NCBI GenBank assembly: GCA_963708095.1
Contig: OY970182.1
Span: forward strand, 3,658,001-3,722,000
Source of the DNA: JAJZVS01 sp963708095
GTDB taxonomy: Bacteria; Pseudomonadota; Alphaproteobacteria; Acetobacterales; Acetobacteraceae
Direction: 5' to 3'
Length of the DNA stretch: 64,000 bases
Every line of letters starts with the position of its first letter. The stretch's first letter is position 1. Below the pieces are notes generated by a model. The model did no database searches. It was not told the origin of the DNA and saw only the letters and a program-made list of their open reading frames with translations. The position numbers and the translations under genes are program-made. Below are positions 43,414-52,203 of this stretch, piece by piece.

Positions 43414-43566
43414 ATGCGCAAGAACCTCTCCATCGCCCTGACCCTGCTCGTCCTGCTTGGCGCCGCGCCGCTGGTGAGTGCCTGCCATACGACTGCCGGC
43501 GCGGGACAGGACATCTCCGCGACGGGGCATGCGATCACCGGCAGCGCGAAGAAGAATACGCCGTAA
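43414..43566 (+). CDS. Entericidin-like small lipoprotein
   Basis: A 50-residue protein, MRKNLSIALTLLVLLG followed by a lipobox LVSAC (Cys24), then CHTTAGAGQDISATGHAITG and a Lys-rich end. The layout (short lipoprotein signal, then C-N/H-T-x-x-G-x-G-x-D-I-x-x-x-G-x-A-I) matches the entericidin EcnA/EcnB family, small membrane lipoproteins linked in enterics to a programmed-lysis antidote/toxin pair. AAGGAGCC lies seven bases upstream. Only one member is present here; the toxin/antidote role cannot be told. It stands alone between pgsA and ahcY. Confidence 0.82.
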   Translation: MRKNLSIALTLLVLLGAAPLVSACHTTAGAGQDISATGHAITGSAKKNTP

Positions 43567-43738
43567 TAATCAGCGACGGATCGGCCCTACGCCTCCCGCG
43601 CGCGGCCCTGCAGATGGCCGGGGCGGCGGGGCGTGCAGATGAACGCCCCAGGTGGCACGGTCGACGCGCCGGGCGTTTGCGGCAGGCATCCAGGGCCGGC
43701 GCGGGCCGGCCCTGGATGTGCCGGATCGGAACCGGCCG

Positions 43739-45058
43739 TCAGTACCGGTACAGATCGTGCTTGAACGGCCCGCTGGCCGGGATGCCGATGTACTCGGCTT
43801 GCTGCGGCGTCAGCTTCGTCAGGGTCGCGCCCACCTTCGCGAGGTGCAGCGCGGCCACTTTCTCGTCGAGCGCCTTCGGCAGGGTGTAGACCTGCCGCTC
43901 GTACCGCCCGGCCGGCGCGGTGAACAGCTCGATCTGCGCCAGCACCTGGTTGGTGAAGCTCGCACTCATCACGAAGCTCGGGTGGCCGGTGGCGTTGCCG
44001 AGGTTCACGAGCCTTCCTTCGGACAGCACGATCAGGCGCTTACCGTCGGAGAACACCACCTCGTCGACCTGCGGCTTCACGTTCACCCAGGTATAGTTGC
44101 GCAGGGCCTCGATCTGGATCTCGGAATCGAAATGGCCGATGTTGCAGACGATCGCCCGGTGCTTCATCGCCCGCATGTGGTCGAGCGTGATGACGTCGAC
44201 ATTGCCGGTGGCGGTAACGAAGATGTCGCCGAGCGGGGCGGCATGGGCCATCGTCACGACCTCGTAGCCTTCCATCGCCGCCTGCAGGGCGCAGATCGGG
44301 TCGATCTCGGTCACCATCACCCGGCAGCCGGCGTTGCGCAGGCTGGCAGCGGAGCCCTTGCCGACGTCGCCGAAGCCGTTCACCACCGCGACCTTGCCGG
44401 CCATCATCACGTCGGTGCCGCGACGGATGCCGTCCACCAGGGATTCGCGGCAGCCGTACAGGTTGTCGAATTTCGACTTGGTCACGCTGTCGTTCACGTT
44501 GATCGCCGGCGTCAGCAGCTTGCCGTCGCGCGCCATGTCGCGCAGGCGGTGCACGCCGGTGGTGGTTTCCTCCGACACGCCGCGCACGCCGGCGAGCATC
44601 TCCGGATATTTCTCGTGCATCAGCTTCGTGAGGTCGCCGCCATCATCGAGGATCATGTTCGGCGTCCAGGGCCCATCGCTCCCCTGGGCAGGCCCGCGCA
44701 CCGTCTGCTCGATGCACCACCAGAACTCCTCCTCCGTCTCGCCCTTCCAGGCGAACACCGGCACGCCGGCGGCGGCGACCGCGGCGGCGGCGTGGTCCTG
44801 GGTGGAGAAGATGTTGCACGACGACCAGCGGACCGAGGCGCCGAGCGCCTGCAAGGTCTCGATCAGCACCGCCGTCTGTACCGTCATGTGCAGGCAGCCG
44901 ACGATGCGGGCGCCGGCGAGCGGCTTCGATTTGCCGTATTCGGCGCGGGTGGCCATCAGGCCGGGCATCTCGTCCTCGGCCATGGAGATCTCCTTACGGC
45001 CCCACTCGGCCTGGGAGATGTCCTTCACCTTGTAGTCGGGCACCTTGTCGTCGGGCAT
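43739..45058 (-). CDS. ahcY: Adenosylhomocysteinase
   Basis: A 439-residue NAD-dependent enzyme that hydrolyses S-adenosylhomocysteine to homocysteine and adenosine, closing the activated methyl cycle. Recognisable blocks are the start DYKVKDISQAEWGRKEISMAEDEMPGLM, ARIVGCLHMTVQTAVLIETL, WSSCNIFSTQDHAAAA, NDSVTKSKFDNLYGCRES, the NAD motif VAVVNGFGDVGKGSAASL and the C-terminal KHDLYRY. The ATG at 45058 is chosen because the conserved N-terminus begins just after it and 33 bases upstream lies an AT-rich palindromic promoter region. It is monocistronic. Confidence 0.96.
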   Translation of the reverse strand: MPDDKVPDYKVKDISQAEWGRKEISMAEDEMPGLMATRAEYGKSKPLAGARIVGCLHMTVQTAVLIETLQALGASVRWSSCNIFSTQDHAAAAVAAAGVPVFAWKGETEEEFWWCIEQTVRGPAQGSDGPWTPNMILDDGGDLTKLMHEKYPEMLAGVRGVSEETTTGVHRLRDMARDGKLLTPAINVNDSVTKSKFDNLYGCRESLVDGIRRGTDVMMAGKVAVVNGFGDVGKGSAASLRNAGCRVMVTEIDPICALQAAMEGYEVVTMAHAAPLGDIFVTATGNVDVITLDHMRAMKHRAIVCNIGHFDSEIQIEALRNYTWVNVKPQVDEVVFSDGKRLIVLSEGRLVNLGNATGHPSFVMSASFTNQVLAQIELFTAPAGRYERQVYTLPKALDEKVAALHLAKVGATLTKLTPQQAEYIGIPASGPFKHDLYRY

Positions 45059-45090
45059 TGGCGGCGGCTCCTGCTGGGTGACGGCGCTAT

Positions 45091-45106
45091 ATAAGCATAT
45101 CTTTAT
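45091..45106. promoter_or_regulatory. Palindromic operator candidate upstream of ahcY
   Basis: ATAAGCATATCTTTAT has the symmetric form ATAA-N2-ATAT-N2-TTAT. It lies 33 bases before the ahcY start in a lone AT-rich patch, overlapping a TATAAT-like element on the minus strand. Methyl-cycle genes in proteobacteria are often controlled by SAH-sensing ArsR-type repressors (SahR) that bind such sites; no such regulator gene is in the window, so the assignment is inference. Confidence 0.5.
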
Positions 45107-45300
45107 GTCCGCAATCCCCCTCGACGGGACCCCGCTGTCAACTCCCGAGGGTAGTTGCCTGAAGCCGGGGGCAGTCACCTGAAGAGCGCGGGTCGCCGCC
45201 TCTTTCTCAACTCATGCACTGCGGGCGCTCTCATCGCGCGCGGCGAAAGCATGCCTGCTCCGGGTCAACCCCGGGCAATCGGGCGCATCTCCGGTGCGGC

Positions 45301-45367
45301 ACCTCTCCCGTAATGCGGGAGACGTCGCCGTGCGGAGCACGGCGGGTGAGGGTGCGAGGCACGGGGC
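45301..45367. repeat. Modular stem-loop repeat abutting purA stop
   Basis: The units ACCTCTCCCG..CGGGAG and CCGTGCGGAGCACGG are followed by the linker GTGAGGGTGCGAGGCAC (45346-45362), a three-base variant of the linker in the other copies. It ends three bases from the purA stop codon, the same placement as at 25153-25252 after the TonB receptor gene. Confidence 0.8.
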
Positions 45368-45370
45368 CCC

Positions 45371-46660
45371 TTATCCCTCGAACGGATCCCGCACCAGGAT
45401 CGTGTCGTCCCGTTCCGGCGAGGTCGACAGCAAGGTCACCGGCGCCTCCGTCAGCTCCTCGATCCGGCGCACGTATTTCACCGCCTGCGCCGGCAGGTCG
45501 GCCCAGGACCGCGCCCCGCGGGTCGAGCCTGACCAGCCCTCCATCGTCTCGTATTCCGCCACCGCCGCCGCCTGCGCCCCCGGCGCCGCCGGCAGCCGCC
45601 GCACCAGCTCCCCGCCGATCCGGTAGCCGACGCCGATCTTCAGCTCCGCCAGCCCGTCCAGTACATCGAGCTTGGTCAGCGCCAGCCCCTGGATCCCGCC
45701 CACTTTCACCGCCTGGCGCACCAGCGCCGCGTCGAACCACCCGCAGCGCCGCCGCCGCCCGGTGACGACGCCGAATTCCGCCCCGCGATCCCCCAGCAAC
45801 GTGCCGGTCGCATCCGAAAGCTCAGTCGGGAACGGCCCCGAGCCCACCCGCGTCGCATAGGCCTTGGCGATCCCGAGCACGAACCCCACCGCCCCCGGCC
45901 CCACCCCGGCGCCGGACGCGGCGGTCGCCGCCACCGTGTTGGAACTGGTCACGAACGGGTAGGTGCCGTGATCGACGTCCAGCATCACCGCCTGCGCGCC
46001 CTCGAACAGGATGCGGGTGCCCGCGCGGCGTGCTTCGTCCAGGCGTTCCCACACCGGCTCGGCGAACGGCAGCACGCGCGGCGCCAGCGCCATCAGCCAG
46101 TCGAACAGCGCCTGCTTGGCGAACACCGGCGCACCGAGCCCGGCCAACAGGGTGTTGTGGTGCAGCAGCAGCTCGTCGAGTTTCGTCGCCACCGTCTCCG
46201 GCTCCGCGAGGTCCGCAAGCCGGATCGCCCGGCGCGCCACCTTGTCCTCATACGCCGGGCCGATCCCCCGCCCGGTGGTGCCGATCTTGTGCTCGCCCCG
46301 CGCCGCCTCCCGCGCCCGGTCCAGCGCGCCATGCAGCGGCAAGATCAGCGGTGCGTTGTCGGCGATGCGCAGATTCTCCGGCGTGACCCGCAGCCCTTGC
46401 ACCTCGACCCGGGCGATCTCGGCGAGCAGCGCCTCCGGGTCGACCACCACGCCGTTGCCGATGATGCCGAGCTTGCCGCGCACCAGGCCCGAGGGCAGCA
46501 AGGACAGCTTGTAGGTCTGGTTGCCCACCACCAGCGTGTGCCCGGCGTTATGGCCGCCTTGGAAGCGCACCACGATCCCGGCGCGGCTGGCGAGCCAGTC
46601 CACCACCTTGCCCTTGCCCTCGTCGCCCCATTGGGCGCCGATCACGGCGACGTTGGCCAT
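45371..46660 (-). CDS. purA: Adenylosuccinate synthetase
   Basis: A 429-residue GTP-dependent enzyme joining IMP and aspartate in AMP synthesis. The N-terminal P-loop is VIGAQWGDEGKGKVVDWLA, followed by FQGGHNAGHTLV, then IGTTGRGIGPAYEDKVARRA, FEGAQAVMLDVDHGTYPFVTSSN and the C-terminal GWFDAALVRQAVKVGG. Length is typical (about 430). It follows hisZ by 16 bases on the same strand, an arrangement repeated across alphaproteobacteria. The start MANVAVIGAQWG is unambiguous. Confidence 0.96.
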   Translation of the reverse strand: MANVAVIGAQWGDEGKGKVVDWLASRAGIVVRFQGGHNAGHTLVVGNQTYKLSLLPSGLVRGKLGIIGNGVVVDPEALLAEIARVEVQGLRVTPENLRIADNAPLILPLHGALDRAREAARGEHKIGTTGRGIGPAYEDKVARRAIRLADLAEPETVATKLDELLLHHNTLLAGLGAPVFAKQALFDWLMALAPRVLPFAEPVWERLDEARRAGTRILFEGAQAVMLDVDHGTYPFVTSSNTVAATAASGAGVGPGAVGFVLGIAKAYATRVGSGPFPTELSDATGTLLGDRGAEFGVVTGRRRRCGWFDAALVRQAVKVGGIQGLALTKLDVLDGLAELKIGVGYRIGGELVRRLPAAPGAQAAAVAEYETMEGWSGSTRGARSWADLPAQAVKYVRRIEELTEAPVTLLSTSPERDDTILVRDPFEG

Positions 46661-46676
46661 CCTGTTCTCCGACGGG

Positions 46677-47828
46677 TCAGTCTGTGGGGGGCAGCGGCAC
46701 GGCCTCGCCGTTCCGCAGCAGATGGGTGCAGGCGAGGCGACGGGCCTCCGCCGCGGGGTCGGCGGCCGCGTCCAGCGTGGCGATCGTCGCGTAGCCCAGG
46801 CGACGGAAGCGGGCGGCAATGTCGGCGTCCGCGCCCTCGGGCAGAAAGAGGCGCGGGCGCGGTGCGCGGGCCGGCGCGGCGCGCAGCAGCGCGTCGGGAT
46901 ACAAGGTCAGGCCGGTGGCCGGGTCGTCGCCGCACAGATAGCGCCCGCCGCGACCGATTTCCTCGTGTCGGCCGGGGGCGTAGATCGTGATCGCCACACC
47001 GGTGTGGTAGCGGTAGCCGCGGAACTCCACCGGGTCGATGGTCAGACGCAGGGCGGGCGCGCGGTCGCGGATCGCCGCCACCGTCGCGGCCAGCCGATCG
47101 GCCAGCGCGCGCGCCGGCGGCGGCAGCGGTGCGGCTTCCAGCGCCGCCAGAGCGCGGTCGGCGGGGCCGGCGGCCAGCAGCAGTTCCGTCAGTACCGGCG
47201 CCAGCATCCCGCCATGACGCGTCACCGCGGCGGCGTCCTTGCGATCGAGCGCGCGGGCCAGCGCCGCGCCCGCCGGCCCGGCGATGCCGGCGGCCTCCAT
47301 CAGGGCCGGGGCCAGGGTGGGCAAGGTGAGATCGAAGCTGATGCGCGCCAGCCCGGCGGCGGCCAGCGCTTCGGCGCCGACCAGCACGATCTCGGCATCG
47401 GCGGCGGGGGAGTCGCGGCCGATCAGCTCGATCCCGGCCTGCGGCACCTGGCGATCCGGCGCGATCTGGCTGCCGCGCACCCGCAGGCACTGCCCGGCAT
47501 AGGAAAGCCGCAGCGGGCGCGGCGCGCCGCCGAGCCTGGTCGTCGCGATGCGCACCACCTGCGGCGTGGTGTCGGCGCGCAGTCCCATCATGCGCTGGCT
47601 GTCGGGGTCCATCAGTCGGAAGGTCTGGTCGGCGACGGCCGCGCCCGAGCCCGCGAGCAGGCTGTCCTCGAACTCGAGTAGCGGCGGGCGGATGCGCTCG
47701 TAGCCGTGGGCGGCGAACACTTCCATCAATGCCTCGACCGCCGCGGCCTCGGTGGCGGCTTCGGGCGGCAGCAGATCGCGCAGGCCGGAGGGCAGCAGCG
47801 CGGGATTGGGCGGGGGATCATCGGTCAT
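46677..47828 (-). CDS. hisZ: ATP phosphoribosyltransferase regulatory subunit
   Basis: A 383-residue HisRS-like paralogue without aminoacylation activity that activates the short-form HisG in histidine synthesis. Class II synthetase motif 1 is LPSGLRDLLPPEA with YERIRPPLLEFEDSLL. Motif 2-like sequence is MGLRADTTPQVVRIATTRL and CLRVRGSQIAPDRQVPQAG. The tRNA-binding domain and HisRS-specific contacts are missing, and the length is below that of HisS. Its presence predicts a short HisG elsewhere in the genome. It forms an operon with purA. The ATG at 47828 gives MTDDPPPNPALLPSG. Confidence 0.92.
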   Translation of the reverse strand: MTDDPPPNPALLPSGLRDLLPPEAATEAAAVEALMEVFAAHGYERIRPPLLEFEDSLLAGSGAAVADQTFRLMDPDSQRMMGLRADTTPQVVRIATTRLGGAPRPLRLSYAGQCLRVRGSQIAPDRQVPQAGIELIGRDSPAADAEIVLVGAEALAAAGLARISFDLTLPTLAPALMEAAGIAGPAGAALARALDRKDAAAVTRHGGMLAPVLTELLLAAGPADRALAALEAAPLPPPARALADRLAATVAAIRDRAPALRLTIDPVEFRGYRYHTGVAITIYAPGRHEEIGRGGRYLCGDDPATGLTLYPDALLRAAPARAPRPRLFLPEGADADIAARFRRLGYATIATLDAAADPAAEARRLACTHLLRNGEAVPLPPTD

Positions 47829-47996
47829 CGCAAGGCGGCAGGTATCAGGGATTGGCCGGCAGCGGAACAGGCGGGTGGCGCGGGACGGCGGAGGCCGGCG
47901 GGCGCCAGCACTCTTTTCTCCCCGACGCCCTTGCCCCGCGGCGATAAGGGCCTTCTCTACTCCAGCGTCGATCGCAGCAGCAGAAGGACCCTTCGC

Positions 47997-48455
47997 ATGG
48001 ACTGGAAAGACAACGGGGTGAAGGTGATCCCCGGCGACCGCCTGGACACCAACACCGCGCAGACCCCGGGCATGACCCGCGCCGCCGCGGTCAACTACGC
48101 CCGCGTCGGCGCACAGAAGCTCTGGGCCGGCACGGCGCACATCCACCCCGGCGCCAAGACCGGCGCGCACCACCACGGCGAGCTGGAAAGCGTGATCTAC
48201 GTCGTGCGCGGCAAGGCGCGCATGCGCTGGGGCGAGCGGCTGGAATACGTCGCCGAAGCTGGCCCCGGCGATTTCATCTACATCCCCCCCTTCGTGCCGC
48301 ACCAGGAGATCAACGCCAGCAGCGACGAGATGCTGGAATGCATGCTGGTGCGCAGCGACAACGAGGCGGTGGTGGTGAACCTCGACATCGCGCCGGTGGA
48401 AAAGCCGGAGGCTGTGGCCTGGGTCGATCCGATCCACAAAGCCCCGGGCGGCTGA
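47997..48455 (+). CDS. Cupin-domain protein
   Basis: A 152-residue single-domain cupin. Motif 1 reads AKTGAHHHGELESVIYVVRGKARMRWG, with the His trio and Glu that bind a metal; motif 2 reads GDFIYIPPFVPHQEIN with the fourth His. Such proteins may be dioxygenases, isomerases or non-enzymatic binders; there is no basis here to choose. AAGGACC lies just upstream of the ATG. It is divergent from hisZ and is followed, 85 bases on, by the universal stress protein gene. Confidence 0.85.
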   Translation: MDWKDNGVKVIPGDRLDTNTAQTPGMTRAAAVNYARVGAQKLWAGTAHIHPGAKTGAHHHGELESVIYVVRGKARMRWGERLEYVAEAGPGDFIYIPPFVPHQEINASSDEMLECMLVRSDNEAVVVNLDIAPVEKPEAVAWVDPIHKAPGG

Positions 48456-48540
48456 CCCGCACCGGCGGCCGCGCGAGCCCCGCGCCAGGGCCTCGCGCAG
48501 TGCTTGTAACAGGCGGGCGCGCTGGCTTAGTCTCGGCCGT

Positions 48541-49347
48541 ATGGAAGCGCCCTTTGTCCTGGTTCTGCTCGCCTCCACCACCGGGGCGACAGAATGCCTG
48601 AGCATCGCGGCCAAGGTCAGCCGAACCCTCGGCCGGCCGATCCAGCTCGCGCATGTGCAGGTCGGCCCCGGCTCCATCATCCTGCCCTCGCAGGAGGAAC
48701 TGTCGGAATACGAGGCCGAGCACCTGTCCGATCGCGAACAGGCGGAAACGGAAGCCATCCGCGCCCTGGTGGCCACCTGGAACCAGAGCAGCGGCACCCC
48801 GGCCACGATCGACGTGTTCCGCGGCGACGAATGGCGGGTGATGCGCCACTATCGCGGCAAAGTGAGCCTCGTCATCCTCGCCTCCCCGCACACGCAGCCG
48901 ATCGGCCACCGGGAAACTCTGCGCGCCGCGCTGCTGCGCACCGGCCACCCGGTGGTGATGGTGCCGCCCGGCTGGACCGGTAACTTCGGCCACCACCTGA
49001 TGATCGGATGGGAAGACGTGCCGCCGCTGCGTCGCGCCATCGGCGCCTTCGCCCCGTTCCTGTCGGTCGCCGAGCGGGTCGACGTCGTGGCGGTCGAACA
49101 GGATCAGGCCTCGCTCGATCTGGCACGCACCGTGATCGATCCGATCGCCCCCGCAGCAACCTACCGCCTTGTCGCAGCCGCCGGCCGCCGCACCGCCAAC
49201 ACCCTGCTGGACGAAGCCCGCACTTGCCAGGCCGACGGGCTCGTGATGGGCGCCTTCCGCCGCGGCGAAATCCTGAACTGGCTCGCCCCCGGCACCTCGA
49301 CCCGCTTGATCCACGACAGCTTTCTGCCGCTGCTGATGAGCCCCTGA
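48541..49347 (+). CDS. Tandem universal stress protein family member
   Basis: A 268-residue cytoplasmic protein with two USP-like alpha/beta halves. The first half begins FVLVLLASTTGATECLSIAAKVSRTL. The second half begins HHLMIGWEDVPPLRRAIGAFAPFL and ends DGLVMGAFRRGEILNWLAPGTSTRLIHDSFLPLLM, the usual USP terminal helix-strand with the G-x2-x9-G-S/T nucleotide pattern partly kept. Tandem USPs respond to stress and bind ATP or nucleotides. It is followed by a bidirectional hairpin terminator. Confidence 0.75.
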   Translation: MEAPFVLVLLASTTGATECLSIAAKVSRTLGRPIQLAHVQVGPGSIILPSQEELSEYEAEHLSDREQAETEAIRALVATWNQSSGTPATIDVFRGDEWRVMRHYRGKVSLVILASPHTQPIGHRETLRAALLRTGHPVVMVPPGWTGNFGHHLMIGWEDVPPLRRAIGAFAPFLSVAERVDVVAVEQDQASLDLARTVIDPIAPAATYRLVAAAGRRTANTLLDEARTCQADGLVMGAFRRGEILNWLAPGTSTRLIHDSFLPLLMSP

Positions 49348-49360
49348 GCCGGGCCCTTCG

Positions 49361-49399
49361 ATAGCAAGGCCAGGCGGCTTAGCCCCTTGGCCTTGCTAT
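49361..49399. terminator. Bidirectional hairpin between convergent genes
   Basis: A perfect 12-bp stem ATAGCAAGGCCA/TGGCCTTGCTAT with a 15-base loop lies between the convergent stops of the stress-protein gene (49347) and the TauE-type gene (49407). Seventeen bases, AGCCCCTTGGCCTTGCT (49381-49397), are identical to the outer arm of the giant palindrome at 54223-54239, so it belongs to the same repeat family. Confidence 0.8.
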
Positions 49400-49406
49400 T
49401 GAGGGC

Positions 49407-50681
49407 TCAGAGCCAGCCGAAGCCGCGGGCGAGCATGTTCAGGGCTACCAGCACGATCACTGGCACGAACACTTTCTTCAGCCACACGTTGGACATGCGG
49501 GTCAGCGTCATGGCGCCGACCGTTGCACCCAGCAGCACGCCGAGGGCGACCGGGGCTGCGATGGCGGGATCGATGTCGCCGCGTTGGAAGAAGATGCCGG
49601 CCGAGGCTGCTGCCGTCACGCCGATCATGAAGTTGCTGGTGGTGGTCGAGACTTTCATCGGCAGGCGCATCGCCGTGTCCATTGCCAGCACCTTGAACGT
49701 GCCGCTGCCGATTCCGAGCAGACCGGAGATCAGGCCGGCGACGTACATCATGCTGAAACCCCAGCGGATGTGCGCGACGTGGTAGCTCACGTCCTGGTGC
49801 GTCCGCCGGTCGGGGTAGCTGCTGGGGAGATGCAGCTTTTCGGCCCATTTGTGGTTTGCCACCCCGGCCGGCAGTTCCTCGCCCATCCGCATGATCAGGG
49901 GCGCCGCCGAAATCAGCAGCACCACGCCGAACACGATGAACAGGATGGTGGGATCGAGGAGGGTGGACACCAGCGCGCCGCAGATGGCGCCGAGGGTGGT
50001 CGCCACCTCCAGGAACATGCCTACCCGCAGGTTGGTCATGCGGTCCTTCACGTAGGCTGCCGCGGCACCCGAGGAGGTCGCGATGACCGAAACGATCGAC
50101 GCCCCGATCGCGGCCGTGAACGGAACGTGGAAGACGAGCGTCAGGATCGGCACGATGAACACGCCGCCGCCGAGGCCCACCAGCGCACCGATGAAGCCGG
50201 CGAAGGCGGAGCTGAACAGCACGAAGAAGAAGAACGGCAGGGTGTCGCCCTCCACCAGTGCGGGCTCCGGCCGGCCGAGCCAGGCGCCGATGCCGAAGAT
50301 GCTGAACAGCAGGATCGCCAGCACCAGGCTGGTGATGATCACGTAGGTGCGATCCTCTTCCAGCGCGAAGGCGACGATCGAGACCGCGACCCGCAGCACC
50401 GGGGTGGCAAGCAGGATCAGCAGCCCCAGCACGACGATCGCGAGCGGGGCGCCGTGCCGCAGCCCGTCCACCACCGCCGGCAGGGTGTCGGGAAAGGTCG
50501 GGTGCGGCAGTTGGCCGGCGAACCGCAGCGCATAGAAATAGCCGATGCCGCCCAGGATCACGGCCACGCTGAGCAGCACGCCTCCGCGCAGCACGCCGCT
50601 GATGATCAGTTCGGTTTTTCGGACAACGTTATCGTCGGGACCGAGGGGAATGATTTTGCCGTTGAAGGTCTCGCTTGCCAT
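49407..50681 (-). CDS. TauE/SafE-family membrane transporter
   Basis: A 424-residue inner-membrane protein with an extended N-terminal region. The family's repeated core is present twice: GFIGALVGLGGGVFIVPILTLVFHVPFTAAIGASIVSVIA near 160-200 and GLISGLLGIGSGTFKVLAMDTAMRLPMKVSTTTSNFMIGV near 310-350. These glycine-rich signatures define the TauE/SafE (DUF81) sulfite/sulfonate exporter group. About nine membrane helices are visible. It is longer than typical members (about 260-310) because two N-terminal helices precede the domain. It lies downstream of an uptake-type ABC transporter of the taurine/nitrate class, so a sulfur-compound role is plausible but unproven. Confidence 0.82.
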   Translation of the reverse strand: MASETFNGKIIPLGPDDNVVRKTELIISGVLRGGVLLSVAVILGGIGYFYALRFAGQLPHPTFPDTLPAVVDGLRHGAPLAIVVLGLLILLATPVLRVAVSIVAFALEEDRTYVIITSLVLAILLFSIFGIGAWLGRPEPALVEGDTLPFFFFVLFSSAFAGFIGALVGLGGGVFIVPILTLVFHVPFTAAIGASIVSVIATSSGAAAAYVKDRMTNLRVGMFLEVATTLGAICGALVSTLLDPTILFIVFGVVLLISAAPLIMRMGEELPAGVANHKWAEKLHLPSSYPDRRTHQDVSYHVAHIRWGFSMMYVAGLISGLLGIGSGTFKVLAMDTAMRLPMKVSTTTSNFMIGVTAAASAGIFFQRGDIDPAIAAPVALGVLLGATVGAMTLTRMSNVWLKKVFVPVIVLVALNMLARGFGWL

Positions 50682-50884
50682 GTCGCCTCAGCCCGTCCGG
50701 TCGTGACAGAATCCGACCCTGTTGGCGGGCAGCGGTGGCTGCTCGCTCCAGGCCGGTCGCAGGGGAGTAAATCGTCCCTGGCGGTGACTGAAATATGGCC
50801 GATTCTACCCGGTAGCATCGATTATCTGAAAATTCATGGCTGCCCGGCGTTCGCCGCATCAGTGGCCGCGCGTGCGGCCCGGGA

Positions 50885-52195
50885 TCAGGTCTCGTCCTCC
50901 AGGAAGAACTGCTCCGCTTCCTCGTCGTAACCATAGAGTTCGGCGTAGCGGCCCCAGGCGATGACCGAGCGCAACGTGTCCTCAGCGTAATCCGCTGACA
51001 TGTGATCCTCGAGCTCGTCGCGGAACCGCACCGCCGAGGCGCGATGGTTCCAGCGCTCCTCCAGCACCTGGCGAATTGTGCCGACGAGGGGCACGTGCGT
51101 GCGCAGCGCCTCGGCGAACAGCGCCTTGCGGGTGTCGGTGTCGGCGGCGGCGAACCGGCGCCCGGAGTCGGTCAGGAGGATGTCGCCCTCCTCCAGCAGT
51201 GCGAAGCCGAGCGTCTGCAGGGTCTCGCCGAGCGGGAACAGGTCATCCAGTTCCATCTGCAACGCTGCGGCCAGCGCCGGCAGGTCGGCACGGCCGTCGT
51301 ACGGCGCGTCGGCGAGGGTTTCCAGCAGCCCCGCCATCAGGTTGGTGCCGACCCGGTGCAGCGGCACCACTGCCGCCGGCGCCGCAGGGCCAGGTGCTGC
51401 CGGTGGCGGCGGGGCGGGACGGCGGGTCATCAGTGCGTAGATGTCTTCCACCAACTGGCGGAACGCCGGGTCCTGGCGATTGCGCGGATGCGGCAGGTTG
51501 CACGCCAGCTCGTGCTCTACCCGGCCGGGATTGACGGCGAACACGAGGATGCGATCGCACATCAGCACCGCTTCCTCGATGTTGTGGGTGACCATCAGCA
51601 CCGCCTTCACCGGCAACTTCTTCTCGATCCAGAGGTCGATCAGATCGGTGCGCAAGGTTTCGGCGGTGAGTACATCGAGCGCGCTGAACGGCTCGTCCAT
51701 CAGCAGCAGGTCGGGATGCACCACCAGCGCGCGCGCCAGCCCGACGCGCTGGCGCATGCCGCCGGACAGCTCCTTCGGGTAGGCGCTCTCGAAGCCGCCG
51801 AGGCCGATGAGATCGATCGCCTCCTCGGCGCGGCGGGCGCGCTCGGCGCGAGGGATGCCGCGCGCCTCCAGGCCCAGCTCCACGTTCTCCTGCACGGTGA
51901 GCCAGGGGAACAGAGCGAAGCTCTGGAACACCATCGCCACGCCTTCCGGGGGGCCGTCGAGCGCGCGCCCGTGCCATAGCACCTCCCCGGCGGTCGGGGA
52001 CAGCAGCCCGGCGACGATGCGGAGCAGGGTCGACTTGCCGGACCCCGAGCGTCCGAGCAGCGCCACCATCTCCCCCTCCCGCAGGGTCAGGGCGACGTTG
52101 TCGAGCACCAACAGATCGGCACTCGCATCCTTGTGGTATGCTTTGCGGCAGCCGCGGACGGCCAGCAGCGGCGGCGGCTCGGTCACATCGCTCAT
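50885..52195 (-). CDS. ABC transporter ATPase, nitrate/taurine type, with AAA-associated C-terminus
   Basis: A 436-residue protein. The ATPase part (to about 255) has Walker A GRSGSGKS, Q-loop FQSFALFPWLTVQENVELGL, signature LSGGMRQRVGLARAL, Walker B LLLMDEPFSALD and the H-loop MVTHNIEEAV, as in SsuB/TauB/NrtD. A Pro/Ala linker leads to a C-terminal helical extension (about 285-436; LAAALQMELDDLFPLGETLQTLGFA...VIAWGRYAELYGYD) of the AAA-associated domain type (PF09821), probably a regulatory or metal-responsive module. It follows the fused permease by eight bases; no substrate-binding protein gene is present. Confidence 0.87.
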   Translation of the reverse strand: MSDVTEPPPLLAVRGCRKAYHKDASADLLVLDNVALTLREGEMVALLGRSGSGKSTLLRIVAGLLSPTAGEVLWHGRALDGPPEGVAMVFQSFALFPWLTVQENVELGLEARGIPRAERARRAEEAIDLIGLGGFESAYPKELSGGMRQRVGLARALVVHPDLLLMDEPFSALDVLTAETLRTDLIDLWIEKKLPVKAVLMVTHNIEEAVLMCDRILVFAVNPGRVEHELACNLPHPRNRQDPAFRQLVEDIYALMTRRPAPPPPAAPGPAAPAAVVPLHRVGTNLMAGLLETLADAPYDGRADLPALAAALQMELDDLFPLGETLQTLGFALLEEGDILLTDSGRRFAAADTDTRKALFAEALRTHVPLVGTIRQVLEERWNHRASAVRFRDELEDHMSADYAEDTLRSVIAWGRYAELYGYDEEAEQFFLEDET

Positions 52196-52203
52196 TGGCT
52201 TTC

